From the NCBI RefSeq assembly GCF_047675955.1, contig NC_132910.1:95630923-95694922 (forward strand): a DNA stretch of 64,000 nucleotides, given 5' to 3'. This DNA comes from Chlorocebus sabaeus. Lineage: Eukaryota > Chordata > Mammalia > Primates > Cercopithecidae. The translations under genes were made by a program, and so were the position numbers. The first letter of the stretch is position 1. Each line of letters begins with the position of its first letter. The notes beneath the pieces were generated by a model. That model saw only the letters and a list, made by a program, of their open reading frames with translations. It searched no databases and was not told where the DNA came from. Below, piece by piece: positions 35,628 to 46,582 of the stretch.

Positions 35628-36080
35628 CACGAAGTATCTGAAAGATGTCACTTTACAGAAATAGTGTGTACCATTCCGATGTTACAATGGTGGAGTTGGC
35701 AGGTGTGCCCAGGCCAAGCAGTGGGGCTGGACACAAGGTCCGTGGCCCAAAAAGAGTGCTGAAGTTTTGCTGCACATGCTTAAAAATGCAGAGAGTAATG
35801 CTGAACTTAAGGGTTTAGATGTAGATTCTCTGGTCATTGAGCATATCCAAGTGAACAAAGCACCTAAGATGCGCCGACGGACCTACAGAGCTCATGGTCG
35901 GATTAACCCATACAAGAGCTCTCCCTGCCACATTAAGATGATTCTTACTGAAAAGGAACAGATTGTTCCTAAACCAGAAGAGGAGGTTGCCCAGAAGAAA
36001 AAGATATCCCAGAAGAAACTGAAGAAACAAAAATTTATGGCACAGGAGTAAATTCAGCATTAAAATAAATGTAATTAAAA
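35628..36080 (+). pseudogene. RPL17 (pseudogene fragment): RPL17-derived segment (codons 44/45-184 and 3'UTR)
   Basis: Ribosomal protein L17 (uL22) is a large-subunit protein lining the exit tunnel. RPL17 homology starts abruptly at 35628-35629 with the TKYLKDVTLQK codons and runs without indels to the TAA at 36049-36051. From Thr45 this gives 140 codons, which fits the 184-residue protein exactly. A CAG-to-TAG change at 35662 makes codon 56 a stop. Codon 62 is Arg-to-Cys by CpG decay, and further changes include INPYM to INPYK and HIEM to HIKM. The lysine-rich C-terminus and a 3'UTR with AATAAA (36064-36069) follow. The first 43 codons and the 5'UTR are missing because the ENO1 sequence replaces them. 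Confidence 0.95.
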
Positions 36081-36111
36081 GAAAAAAAAAAAAAAGAAAG
36101 TTAGATCAATG
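36081..36111 (+). repeat. Poly(A) tail and right target-site duplication of the chimeric retrocopy
   Basis: An A-tract with a single leading G (36081-36095) follows the RPL17 3'UTR. It is followed at once by GAAAGTTAGATCAATG (36096-36111), the second copy of the duplication found at 34870-34885. Confidence 0.9.
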
Positions 36112-37830
36112 ATAAAGATTTACAGTCTAAGGTTTAGTCTCATTTTCAATAGTTCCCCCAAACTAAAGGTGATAAAAATACATTTTATGTAATCACATTA
36201 GCTCATTAATCACCTAAAGGCCTAGCTGTTGACCCTTCACCTTTCCCAATGGGACTGAGGAAGTCAATCAACTGATAAAATAAAGTCTCCATCAGACTTT
36301 AAAAAGAAAAAACCCTTTTTAATGATTATGAAAAATATATATGTGAGATTCAGGTTAACTTCCCAAAATTTAAGTCGAGGAAAGAATCAAGAACATTCAC
36401 TATACCAAAAAAAAAAAAATGGGATTTTTGCAATCTCCTTTTAAAAGTGAAAGAGAGAGGGAGAATAGATTTTAATGAGCTTCCCTGTTCACCTTGATTA
36501 AATCAGAACTTTAGAGAAAGTAACCTAGCAGAACTTCAGAAATGTGAAGTTCAAGTTCAACTAATGAAGGAACAAAGACTTTAATTTTAGCTGAATGATC
36601 TTCCCATGTCTGTGTCAGTTTCACACTCTATTAGATCCTCTGGAACAAAAGGCCCAGACCCTCCCACTGGGAATCTTTCTCTGGAGCCCTAGGCACTATT
36701 GTTGATTTTATCTTAAAGGGCTTGGGAACACATTTTATAAACATGAAAACAGAGAGCAAGTAAGTGTGAGAAACATCCAGTGAAAGAAGGTCAATGCTGT
36801 CAAAGCCCCACTGAATTTCTTTTAAAATGATGTAGGTAGATGCATTTCTGGTTGGTGTGTTTAGTCAGACAGAGGTTTGAAAACGATATTCATTTGTCCC
36901 TTTTCTTACATGTGAAAATAATCACAATTTCTCAGGGAAGAATCTCCTGCTGGGTTACCAACTGCTGGGCTCATCCTCTCATACAACCAAATACCTTATT
37001 TTCAGTCTGAGACTTGGGGATGCTTTCTTTGGACAAATCAACATTGGCTTCATATATGGAAATTCTCCTTCCTAAGGTTACCCATTGCAAGTGAAACCAT
37101 GGAATTCCATGACACCTGTAAACCATTTCTCCTCTTCTGACTGGATTTGGCACAGCTAAGCATGGAATCAGAACCAGAAAGCCAGAGACCTACCTGCCAA
37201 ATGAATGCTATTTCAGGACGTCTTCAATGTTGTTGTTTTCCTTTTAAATAAAAATGAAATGAAATCACATAATAACACCACAATAAATTCTGCACATGCT
37301 AAAATAGAAAAGAGAGGACATTATTTTTTGACCTTTCAATATATGTGAAACACATTTTATACTGGAATAAACAACTTGAAAATGTATTATATGCACAAAT
37401 GGCATGTGAATGGAACAGTTGCTTATGAGACTGGGAAAGAAGAGAAACTCTATTCATTGACAGAGGACTGCCAAAATTAGATATTAAAAACCCCAAACTT
37501 TTCTCAGTTTAAGGAATAAAATTAGTCTCTTAGAGATCCTACTCCTAAATCAAAAGATGAAAATTACCAAGCTTTAGTACACAACCACATGAATAATTCA
37601 GCCTATGAAAGCCACTATTATCCAGCATGGAATCGCTAATATGCAATAGAAAGTTTTCTCAGAATCTCAGAGGAGTTCCAAGATTGAATTTCTCATGACA
37701 AATAGTGGTTCTGACAAATGAAAATTCTACCATGAAATATAAAGTCGACATTAAACTAACAATCTATTTAGTCAGCAATCATTCAGTAACTATGAACCAG
37801 CTGGAAAAGACACACCCAATACAAATCTAT
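36112..37830. other. No gene or confident repeat recognised
   Basis: AT-rich sequence downstream of the chimeric retrocopy. Only short chance frames. Confidence 0.5.
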
Positions 37831-37844
37831 ATCTGTTCTGTCAT

Positions 37845-37965
37845 CTATTCAGGACATATTTATTGAGGACCTACCACATGCTCAGCACCATGCTGGGAGC
37901 TGGGGTGTCAGCAAGATAGACATAGTGTTTTTCCCATGGATAGAAATAAAGAGTCCCACTTTCTA
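37845..37965 (+). mobile_element. Ancient L2/MIR-type fragment
   Basis: 'atatttattgaggacctaccacatgctcagcaccatgctgggagctgggg' resembles the widespread 'tttattgagcacctactatgtgcc' mammalian repeat. Confidence 0.45.
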
Positions 37966-39420
37966 CTACTGGGCATGCCAAACTATAAGTGATAGCAACC
38001 ACTCAGATTGAAAAGGTGCTGTTATTGGTGGCAGAATGATAAAACTCTTAGATCCAATTCTCTCAAGGCCAAAAAATTGATGGGGTTACATATAGTTAGA
38101 TATAGATATTTAAATCACTTTTATTAGTTAAAAAATTTACATAAAGTCTATGTGAATTGTTTTTGTTTTGTTTTGCTCTTGTTGTTATTCTTCTGTCTTC
38201 TCTCCTTGTAGATCAAATTATGGGCGGATTGAAGTAGGATTAATGTTACCAGCACAGAATACTGACTCTCATTTAGAGCCTTTGGCAGTGAACTGATCCA
38301 GAGAGATATCACCAGCATCAACATCATCATCATTATCATCAAGAGGCTTGCAAGGCCTACTTTATCAATCTTATTTATTATATCCATGGAACATGTGTTA
38401 TCACCAAAATGACACCAGGGACTTACAGAACATGTCTCAATTCATATCTCCGTTTACTGAATAGCAAATGGATTAAGTATTTTAGAAATTGCAAATAGGC
38501 TAGCAAATGCAGATGGCCTGGGATTATAAGAAAATGTAATAAACTTCTAATAAAACATTTGAGCAAACTCACACATCTGTGGACAGATGGGAGGCATTAT
38601 GTAATCAAGTCATTGCTACAGCAAGCTCTAACCGCACCCCCCTCCTCTTCAACCCCGCCAACCCATCCCTACCCCCGGCCCCACCCCGCTGCTGCTGTTG
38701 GGCCAAGGTTGAGGGTAAAGGGCTTCTGTGAGTTTTCCTTCTCTGTCAGCATCCAGAGAAAGTATTTTTAATCTTTCTAAGATGAACTATTAAAATAGAC
38801 AGCCTTTGACCCACACCCACAAAAACACACACAAAAAAACTCAAATCCTTGACCCAGGAAGCAAGGTTTCACTGCTTGTATTTGTTTGTTTTTGAAAACA
38901 TAATATTTCCATGAATACACTTAGCTACTTGCCAGAAGTTTTTGTCTCTGACAATTCCACTAGATGGTAATGTTTGAGGTGGGCTCCTTAATGTAGCTTT
39001 GGGGAGTAATTTCCGAAGTGATCAATCAGCTGTAGAAACCACAAAATGGAATGAGAGATAGATTGGGAGTTTTTTAAAGGCTATATTCACCAGACTAAGT
39101 GAATAATATGAAATTAACACTTAGAAGTTCTCCTTTTGAAGATAATGTGAATGTGTGTGGGTGTGTATAAATGTTACTGAATTCCAGAGTAACATTAGAA
39201 TTTTCTCTTTACAACAACTGACTAACCTTCAACTTGATATTCTGGAATGACTTTCCTCCCTTGATCAAAAGTAATATCTCCTGGGGTATCAAACATTTGA
39301 GGTGCAAAAATCTGGGGCGAGGCACAGGGGAAAAGAGGAAAAGGAGAAAACACTTCTACAGCATCTAAGAGAGAAGTTATCACAGAGAACTGAAGCAAGT
39401 ATATTTTAGAGATGAAACAT
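37966..39420. other. No gene recognised; one C-rich patch
   Basis: Contains a C-rich low-complexity patch at about 38632-38690 and a CAT/ATC-rich run near 38315-38342, but no coding or confident transposon sequence. Confidence 0.45.
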
Positions 39421-39424
39421 TGAC

Positions 39425-39535
39425 ACAAGCTCTGGAGTCAGCTAAAACAGGATTCAGCCTTATCACTTTTTTGGCCATGTGACCTTATAGCACGTTTTTC
39501 TAATTGGTAAAATGGAGACAAATATACTGTTGCAG
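39425..39535 (-). mobile_element. MIR, left part (split by an LTR)
   Basis: Antisense MIR: 'gctctggagtcagctaaaacaggattcag', 'ggccatgtgacctta', 'ttggtaaaatggagacaaat'. It continues at 40243-40390. Confidence 0.7.
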
Positions 39536-40242
39536 TAGGTAGCTAGTCAGGCATGAGCAGGACAGGAATAGGCTCCCCCATTCTCCAAACACATAACAGA
39601 AGTGTCAGGCTACCATCAGGTGATGGTCAGGTGGTTGTCAGCTGTCTCTCTAAAATAGTAATTGGTCACAGCTGGCACCAGAGAAGGCTGGCTCCTAATA
39701 GATAGAAAACACCTGAAACTGGTGATCAGCAGCTTCCCAATAAGATCTTAGGAGTTGGGCGAGTGGGCTCAAGCATGTGCACTAAGAGGCAAAATGGTAG
39801 GGTTTAACTACCATTTTGGTAAGAGGCAAAATGGTAGGATATATTACTTTCCTCTGGGAATGCCAGACTGGTAAGGGAAGAATGCCTGAAGTGAGCATGC
39901 ATGCAATTCCAGTAAACACACTGCATATGCAGCCCCTCCCAAGTGCTGACCGGCCACTGTGCATAGCCCACCCCAAGGGAAGAATCAAAGAAGTAAAGCA
40001 AGACCCCAGAAGCATGCCAACATACAAAACCCCAAGTCATGCATTTGATCTCTCAAGTCACTCGCTTGGCCCTCTTCCAAGTGTACTTTACTTTCTTTCA
40101 TTCCTGTTCTAAAGCTTTCTAATAAACTTCCACTCCTACTCTAAAACTTGCCTGTCTTCTTCTGCCTTATACCTCCTCCATCAAATTCTTTCTTCTGAGG
40201 AGGCAAGAATTGAGGTTGCTGCAGACCCCCTATGTATATGGA
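39536..40242 (+). mobile_element. ERV1-type LTR inserted in a MIR
   Basis: Starts near 'gtaggtagctagtcaggcatgagcag'. It carries 'cttggccctcttccaagtgtac', the polyadenylation region 'ctttctaataaacttccactc' and the edge 'ctgaggaggcaagaattgaggttgctgcagaccc'. Same group as the antisense LTR at 14234-14800. It carries a local direct and inverted duplication at 39783-39838. Confidence 0.7.
39783..39838. repeat. 19-bp direct repeat with an intervening inverted copy
   Basis: TAAGAGGCAAAATGGTAGG is present at 39783-39801 and 39820-39838. The 18 bp between contain CTACCATTTTG (39808-39818), the exact reverse complement of CAAAATGGTAG at 39790-39800. An 11-bp hairpin stem with a 7-nt loop results. Confidence 0.9.
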
Positions 40243-40390
40243 TTTGTCCCAATGACAATAGTACCTAAAATAGAGATAAAACTAGCATTTAAAGTTACTG
40301 TAAGATTTAAATGAAGTATGTATATAAGGCACTTAGAACAATGCCCAGCACATAGTAAGTACTCAATAAATGTTAGTAACAAATATTGTA
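40243..40390 (-). mobile_element. MIR, right part
   Basis: 'caatagtacctaaaatagagat', 'agatttaaatgaagtatg', 'ggcacttagaacaatgcccagcacatagtaag' and 'tcaataaatgttag' continue the antisense MIR order after 39535. Confidence 0.75.
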
Positions 40391-40789
40391 TTTCAGACCA
40401 AAGTGCTAAAAAAAAAATCAACTAAAAAACATATTGTTCAACTATTGAGATCCTGAGTTTTAGCAGTAATGACAGCAGAAATCAAAGACCTCAAACTATT
40501 TAGTAAATGTATAATAAGTTCTTCAAATTTTCCATTAGAAGCTAGATCATTATCATACACTTATGATTAACTCTCTGAGATTCTTCTGGTCCATCAATGC
40601 CAACAAACTGTTAAAATGAAGATCATCACTCAAGAAAAAAAGTGTGTGACTGTCTTCCAGCATGGGAGCCTAAGAACAAGAGATGTAAAGTAGAACTTGA
40701 CTATCAAATTCTTAGGTTTGAGAAACGATATTTCCAAGATCACAAGTGAAAGGATTTCATAGATGGAAATTGGAATTTCATATGTCAAC

Positions 40790-41460
40790 TCATAGAATAT
40801 TTTATTATAAAAACTTTAAAGTATACAAATGTGTAGAGAATATCATAATAAACACTGGTATCCCCAGCTTTAAAAATTAAAGCATTATGAGGACACTCAG
40901 AGCTGCCATGCTGAACAAAGGCACTGTTCTTTGAGTAGAAAGTGAATGATCTCCATGGAGGATAACACACTGTATTCTACGTAGTTGGAACGCCACCCCC
41001 TACCCCAGGATGGAGCTATGTAGCTTTCCACCTAGACACAACCAAAGAGCTCCAGTAAAATCTTCCTGATATCATTCAGACTCCACAATCCTGAATCTGA
41101 TTATTATTCCTAGTCCCGTTTCTATACTTTTATTATAGATGTATCTATTTGTATGGATTTTCTGTTTTGAACTTATATGAACAGTTATTCTTTATGAATC
41201 CCTCTGCAACTCGCTTTTTGTGAACTTGATATTATACTTCTAAAATATATTCCTCTTGATGTCTATAACTTTAGTCCATTCACTTTAACTGCTGAATTTC
41301 ATTATTTCAATACTGTATTATTGAAATACTGAATTATTTCAATTCAGTTTTTCATTATATGAATAAATTGGTTTATTTATCCATTCTCCTTTTGATAAAG
41401 AATTGGAAGTTGTTTTTCTTTCCACATTTTTTGGATGAGAGCCTTGTATTCAATAAATGT
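40790..41460 (-). mobile_element. Probable ancient L1-type fragment, antisense
   Basis: 'aaagtatacaaatgtgtagagaatatcataataaacac' and 'tggtttatttatccattctccttttgataa' resemble very old antisense L1 text. Family uncertain. Confidence 0.35.
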
Positions 41461-41470
41461 TAGCAATAAC

Positions 41471-41770
41471 TTTTTTGTTTGTTTTTGTTTTGAGACGGAG
41501 TCTTGCTCTGTCGCCCAGGCTAGAGTGCAGTGGCATGATCTTGGCTCATTGTAACTTCTGCCTCCCAGTTTCAAGCAATTCTCCTGGCTCAGCCTCCCAA
41601 GTAGCTGGAATTACAGGTGCACGCCACCACACCTGGCTAATTTTTGTATTTTTAGTAGAGACAGGGTTTCACCATGTTGGCCAGGCTGGTCTCAAACTCC
41701 TGACCTCAAGATCCACCCGCCTCAGCATCCCAAAGTGCTGGGATTACGGGTGTGAGCCACTGCGCCCATC
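41471..41770 (-). mobile_element. AluSx, antisense
   Basis: Starts with T-rich 'ttttttgtttgtttttg', then 'gagacggagtcttgctctgtcgcccaggc', and ends 'gtgagccactgcgccca'. Short TGTTAG repeats occur at both edges. Confidence 0.93.
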
Positions 41771-41999
41771 CTGTTAGTCATAATATCATGTCTTATTTTG
41801 CACTCAGTTCCTTGATGAGCAGTATCTACTCCATACTCCTTATGTGAATTCTGTAAATTGGTATCTAAAAAGCTAAAAGTTGTGTTTATCAAATTCCCTC
41901 ACAGTAAGAGATCCACATATGATTTTGGTTTGACCAAAGACAATCATGAAAGGTTTTCAGCCTGAAAATAAGATAGACACTGCCCTCCTGCCATTTCTG

Positions 42000-42240
42000 C
42001 TGCTGTGGTTGATAAGCACGATCACAGAGGTATTGATATTGTTGGCAGTAGTCCTAATGTCCACTCACTCACAGGTTTGAGAGGCAAGGCATAGTGTATC
42101 CATTTGTCATTGTGAATTGTTGCAGACCTGCTGTGGGTCTGGAACTGGCAGCAGCAACAACAACTTTCCTAATGATGTGATGGTTTCCTAATTGTAGCAG
42201 CTTCCTGCTCATGGTAGTGGGTGGTTTAGGTCTATGGCTG
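42000..42240 (+). mobile_element. Old LTR/MER-type fragment
   Basis: Repetitive 'ggcagcagcaacaacaac', 'cagcttcctgctcatggtag' text related to 44740-45290 in this window. Family name not fixed. Confidence 0.35.
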
Positions 42241-42260
42241 GCAGCTTCCAGATCATAAAA

Positions 42261-42574
42261 AAGATGGCCTCAGGCCATGCGCTGTGGCTCATGCCTATAA
42301 TCCCAGCACTTTGGGAGGCCAAGGAGGGCGGGTCACTTGAGGCCAGATTCAAGACCAGCCTCGTCAATATGGTGAAATCCTGTCTTTACTAAAAATACAA
42401 AAATTAGTTGGTGTGGCGCTGTGTACCAGCAGTCCCAGCTACTCGGGAGGCTGAGGCTGGAGAACTGCTTGAACCTGGGAGGCGGAGGTTGCAGTGTGCC
42501 CCGAGATGGCACCACTGTACTGCAGCCTGGGTGACAGAGCGAGACTCCATCTCAAAAAAAAAAAGATGGCCTCA
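42261..42574 (+). mobile_element. Alu (J/S-like) with 12-bp target duplication
   Basis: AAGATGGCCTCA at 42261-42272 and 42563-42574 flanks a diverged full-length Alu ('ggccatgcgctgtggctcatg' to 'gcctgggtgacagagcgag'). Confidence 0.93.
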
Positions 42575-42654
42575 GTAGTCCACTCTGTAGTGCAGCTTTA
42601 GAAGTCATACTTGAAAGCTGAAGTGAAAGTCTATTTTTCCATCCTCTAATGATT

Positions 42655-43560
42655 TCATTTAATACCCTATAATTAGAGATAGATTTACCATGAGGTTATT
42701 GAAGCTTAAGATTTCAGAGACCCTCATTGCATGGGCCAATGACTGCTTATATATTTTTATAAAAATTGCAAAACGTATTTTAATTGCTACAAATGAAGGC
42801 TATTGTCTCTTTCCACTAGCACTTCCCCTCAATTATATTTTCCAGTGTTGATGGAGTGGTCTCAGGCATTTTCAGGTTGCAGTTAAGGAAAACCTGAGTT
42901 GGGCATATAATTAGATTGGATTAGCAGATATATTTTTTGTGTTTGCAATCAATCACTCCTAGTGCTCACTGTGTGGAATCACCCAACTTCATGACATGAG
43001 GGGACAAATCAAGAGACCACATTGCATCAGGAGAGTGAGTAGTGAAGAGGCAACAAAGTTTAATATTGACAGAACCAGAAGTTAATCTGTGGAAAACTTC
43101 TCCAAATCTTATGCTTCACATAAAAAAGAAATTTGACACAGCTTTTCCAATTTTGGCAATAATTCTAAAAATTTACATGGTGGTGTCAATAATGAGTTGT
43201 AAAGATAAAAGAAATTTTATAAACTGTTAATAACAAATTTCGGTCACCCACAAAAAAATGATACTACAAACTCATTTATCAAATAAAGTCAATCAAAGGA
43301 CATATGATGTGATATATATAGAAAAATGCTGTAAAGGTTTATCCATTTGATTAATAAAATTATACATATTATTGCTCTTGATTTGTGATGTTTGTGGTAA
43401 ATATAAGCTTTTTAAAAGTTGTAATTTGTTGTAATTTATTTTCTCATTAATAAGTTTAAATTCATACCTAATTTTGCATTTGTAATATAATATTCCTTTT
43501 CCTGAAGAAGGTCCCAAATTTTGTATTAAATTTGTGTCCCCAAACAATTAGATCCTTCTC
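42655..43560 (+). mobile_element. hAT-type DNA transposon fossil with transposase remnant
   Basis: A 62-codon open frame at 43042-43230 ends with FDTAFPILAIILKIYMVVS. Read with one frameshift, the following bases give KLLIT-FRS, as in the hAT C-terminal dimerisation region, where the usual order is a 'LxIYLxxPVSVASxERSFSKLxxIKxxLRSTM'-like run. The end ('cctgaagaaggtcccaaattttg') and the start ('aggttattgaagcttaag') look like the flanks of Tip100/Zaphod-type hATs. Highly decayed. Termini were not defined. Confidence 0.45.
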
Positions 43561-43979
43561 TGCCAGTAATAAATCAATTCTTAAGCCAAAGTGGATTCTG
43601 CCTTCTGCCAATGGAATTCTAAATTAATAAATTATGTAATTAGTATCAAGTGTGGTTGCATGCAACAGAGTTTCAAGAAAACTGACCTCTGGAGTTGGTT
43701 ATCTCTTTTAGGTGGGTTTGAAAATAGTGATAATCTTATTAGCAACAGATAATAACCTCTGCCTGGCTGGAATGAAGTACCTACGAAATGCAAGGTTTTG
43801 TCAGACCAGCTGGCTGATCTACACCCCTTATGGTGAAAATGAGAAATCAAAGAAATATGGGTGGAGTTAGCTAATTCTAAATGCATTGAAAAAATTTTTA
43901 AAAGAAAACATGAAGCTCTACATTTTAATTTCTTAGCTCAGTCCACAGGAGACCAGAGAATTTTAGAATTTTCCCAAAA

Positions 43980-44172
43980 TAATGACTCTCAAACTTCAAC
44001 TTGCATAAGAATCCCCTGAAAAAGACTTGTTCATGTACAAACTACTGGGTCCCCAACCTCTAGAGTTTCTGAATCTAGTAGATCTAAGGTGAACCCTGAA
44101 ATTTACATTTCCAATTAGTTTCAAGGTGATGCTAATGTTGTTGGTCCAGGGACACTTTGAGAACTACTGCCC
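43980..44172. mobile_element. MER5/MER20-type non-autonomous hAT element
   Basis: 'gactctcaaacttcaacttgcataagaatcccctg' at one end and 'ggtccagggacactttgagaactac' at the other form the expected imperfect terminal inverted repeats, with 'gagtttctgaatctagtag' in the middle. A relative lies at 55208-55378. Confidence 0.65.
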
Positions 44173-44739
44173 TCAATGAATGTCTTCTTTTGTACCTTCA
44201 AGGTAGATATAACTATAATCAGATGCAACAGGTGACTGAAATACAGCTTAAATTCACAGCCTCACTTGGTCTCTTACGTGAAAGTTTGCACACTAATTGA
44301 GAAAGCATGGGATATCGTGAGTTGGAATGGGAACATTTGAGTGGATTTACATGACTCTGAGTACCTGAACCTCCAAGCCCCACTGAGACTGAAAAAAGCA
44401 AATGTAGCCCCTCCCACTTCTGTCAGATAAATTTGTCATATTAAAAGATCCAGTGTGATTGCACCTGCAGTAATTACCTTGCAAAAAGATGCCAAGTCTC
44501 CTTATGCTCCAACCTACGACCTTTCATCCACTCCAAATATAAAGTCAGGTCCCAGCAGCCCCCAGGGATGTAAGTACATAGTCTGGCCGAGAAAAAGCTT
44601 TACACAACAAAATAGTCTTAAGATTTTGCTAAGTTGTGTTGGCAGGTTTGTGTGTTGAGTAACCATAGAGGTGCAGTGCGGTATATACATGGCTGACTGA
44701 GATTCACATGTGCAGAGGATAGAAGGCTAAAACAATATC

Positions 44740-45290
44740 CCTCCTCTTTCACAGACAGTTTCTGGCAGTGATTTAGACTGTGCCAATCAGACAAATTTAA
44801 CAAGATATTGGAGATAGAAGTGAGACAGAGACTGCACTTCTGCTCTTTCTGTGCTCTCTACTGGCAAGAAGGATCATGGAGTCAGTGCTGGCTGAGTTGC
44901 AGTTTCTAGTCATGAGCTTTGTAGGTGTCGAGAGCCAGGGCAGGGTCTGTGTTGTTGGTGTGGATAATAGCAGGCATGGCACTGATCTGGATCCAGCAGC
45001 AGTAGCAACAGTTTTCTGATCCTGGCAGTTTCTGGATTATGACAGTAACTTGGTGTGACAATGTACTGCCCTTGGCAGTGGCAATGTGGTTCTGGAGCCA
45101 GTGGCTTCCTGCTCATACAGGAGGCAGTAGTTCCTTTATTGGCCCAGTTCTGTGATTGGAGTCATTCCTAAAATCACAACCTACAGTTTTCAGCCTTCCC
45201 AATAATGCTAAAGTCATTGAATAACTTATAGAAAATGCCATCCCACTTAACTAGCTAGAGTAGATTCTGTTCCTCACAAATGAACCCCAG
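44740..45290 (+). mobile_element. Old LTR/MER-type repeat
   Basis: 'ggatccagcagcagtagcaac', 'cttcctgctcatacagg', then 'aactagctagagtagattctgttcctcac' and 'ccccagctgatacaga', resembling the ending of an ERVL/MLT-type LTR. Confidence 0.4.
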
Positions 45291-45998
45291 CTGATACAGA
45301 GCGTATGTGTAAAAGTGTCTCCAGGGTATATCCCCAGGAGTGAAATTGTTGAGCATAAGATTGGGCCACATTTTTCACTTGATTGGGTATTGCCAAATTG
45401 TCCTCCAAACTGTTGTGCCAATTTACACTGAAAAATTGGAGAAAATTCACCAAAATTTGTGATTATGACATTTTTAATTTTTGCTAAATTGATGAATGTG
45501 AAAAAAGATCTCATTTTAATTTGCAATTCGCTGATTACAGATTGTTTGTACATTGATTAGTTATTAAGTTTCCTTTTGCAGTAAATTGCCTGGTCATATA
45601 ATTTGTTCATTTTATGTGGACTTGCTTATCTCTTTATTGATTTTTATGAGTTCTTTATTCTGGATACTAAATCTTTGCAATTGCAAATATCTTCTATTCT
45701 AGCTAATGGTATGCCTTTTCACTTTACTAATATAATTTTTACAATATAAAAATGTTTCACATCAATGTAATTATCAATCATCTCCTTTGTTGTTCATGCT
45801 TTTTGTGTCTCATCTAAGAAATCTACCCTTCTTATATGGCATAAGAGATAGTCTCCCATATCTTTTAAAAGTTTTGAACTTTTTTCGTTTTTACCTCTGC
45901 AATAAATCTAGAATTTATTTTTGTAGATAAATGTAATATAATTTTATTTTTTACATATGAATAATTAATTGTTTCGGCACTGTTTGTTAAGTATTTTA
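45291..45998 (-). mobile_element. Ancient L1 ORF2, antisense, left part
   Basis: 'ccccaggagtgaaattgttgagcataag', 'gtattgccaaattgtcctcc', 'catataatttgttcattttatg', 'cattgatt' and 'ggcactgtttgttaagtattttacc' are the antisense of old L1 ORF2. It continues at 46583. Confidence 0.7.
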
Positions 45999-46582
45999 CC
46001 CCACTGATTTTTAAAAATTCATTAATTTATTTTTTATTATACATACTTAAGGTGTACAATATGGTGTTTTAATATGCACAGTGAAATAATGACTATAGCT
46101 AAGCAAATTAACATATCCGTCACCTTCCATGGTTACCTCTTTGTGTGTGTGGTAAAAGCACCTAAAATCATTCTCTTAGCACATTTTAGATATATAATAT
46201 AATATTATTAACTATAGTCCTCAAGCTAAACATTAGATCTTCAGAGTTATTCATCCTGCATAAGTGCAAGTTTGTACCCTCTGACCTACATATCCCCATT
46301 TCTTCTCCCTCCCTGTCCCTGGTAACCAACTCTACTCTCTATGTATTTGACTTTTCTTTTAGATTCCACATATAAATGAGATTATGTTGTACATTTCTTT
46401 CTGCATCTTGCGTATTTCACTTAGTATAATGTTCTCTAGGTTCATCCATATTCCATTGTGTGTGCGTGTGTGTGTGTGCAAAGAGAGACAGAGAGAAACC
46501 ATGTGCACAATTTCTATAGTCATTCATTGGTCAGTGGACACAGGTTGTTTCCATATCTTGGCCATTTTGCCCCCACTGATTT
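45999..46582 (-). mobile_element. L1 3'-end insertion with 12-bp target duplication
   Basis: CCCCACTGATTT at 45999-46010 and 46571-46582 flanks a 560-bp antisense L1 3'UTR/ORF2 end ('atacttaaggtgtacaatatgg', 'ccctggtaaccaactctac', 'ttccacatataaatgagattatg', 'gtgtattt'). The target (ATTT/AAAG) fits the L1 endonuclease. A short GT microsatellite lies at about 46458-46480. Confidence 0.88.

Larger units (their letters stand above)
34886..36095 (+). pseudogene. Chimeric processed pseudogene, ENO1 5' half joined to RPL17 3' part
   Basis: A single intronless retrocopy of about 1.2 kb made from two unrelated mRNAs. The 5' part is ENO1 5'UTR plus codons 1-210. The 3' part is RPL17 from the end of codon 44 to the stop, plus its 3'UTR and poly(A). 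One 16-bp direct repeat with one mismatch (34870-34885 and 36096-36111) flanks the whole unit, and only one poly(A) tract exists, at the far 3' end. The two coding parts are in different frames (ENO1 frame 0 just before the joint, RPL17 frame 1). Known family behaviour: L1 reverse transcriptase makes processed pseudogenes with poly(A) tails and target-site duplications, and can switch templates. I infer priming on RPL17 mRNA and a jump to ENO1 mRNA within one integration. It is not expected to encode protein. Confidence 0.93.

Noticed and set aside
35277..35762. 161-codon open frame taken as a functional enolase-like gene
   Set aside because: It is the frameshifted middle of the ENO1 segment, and it runs out of frame into RPL17 after 35628. 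Upstream frameshift and missing catalytic half exclude function.
34870..36111. Two independent pseudogene insertions side by side
   Set aside because: There is no poly(A) or duplication between the halves, and one duplication pair encloses both.
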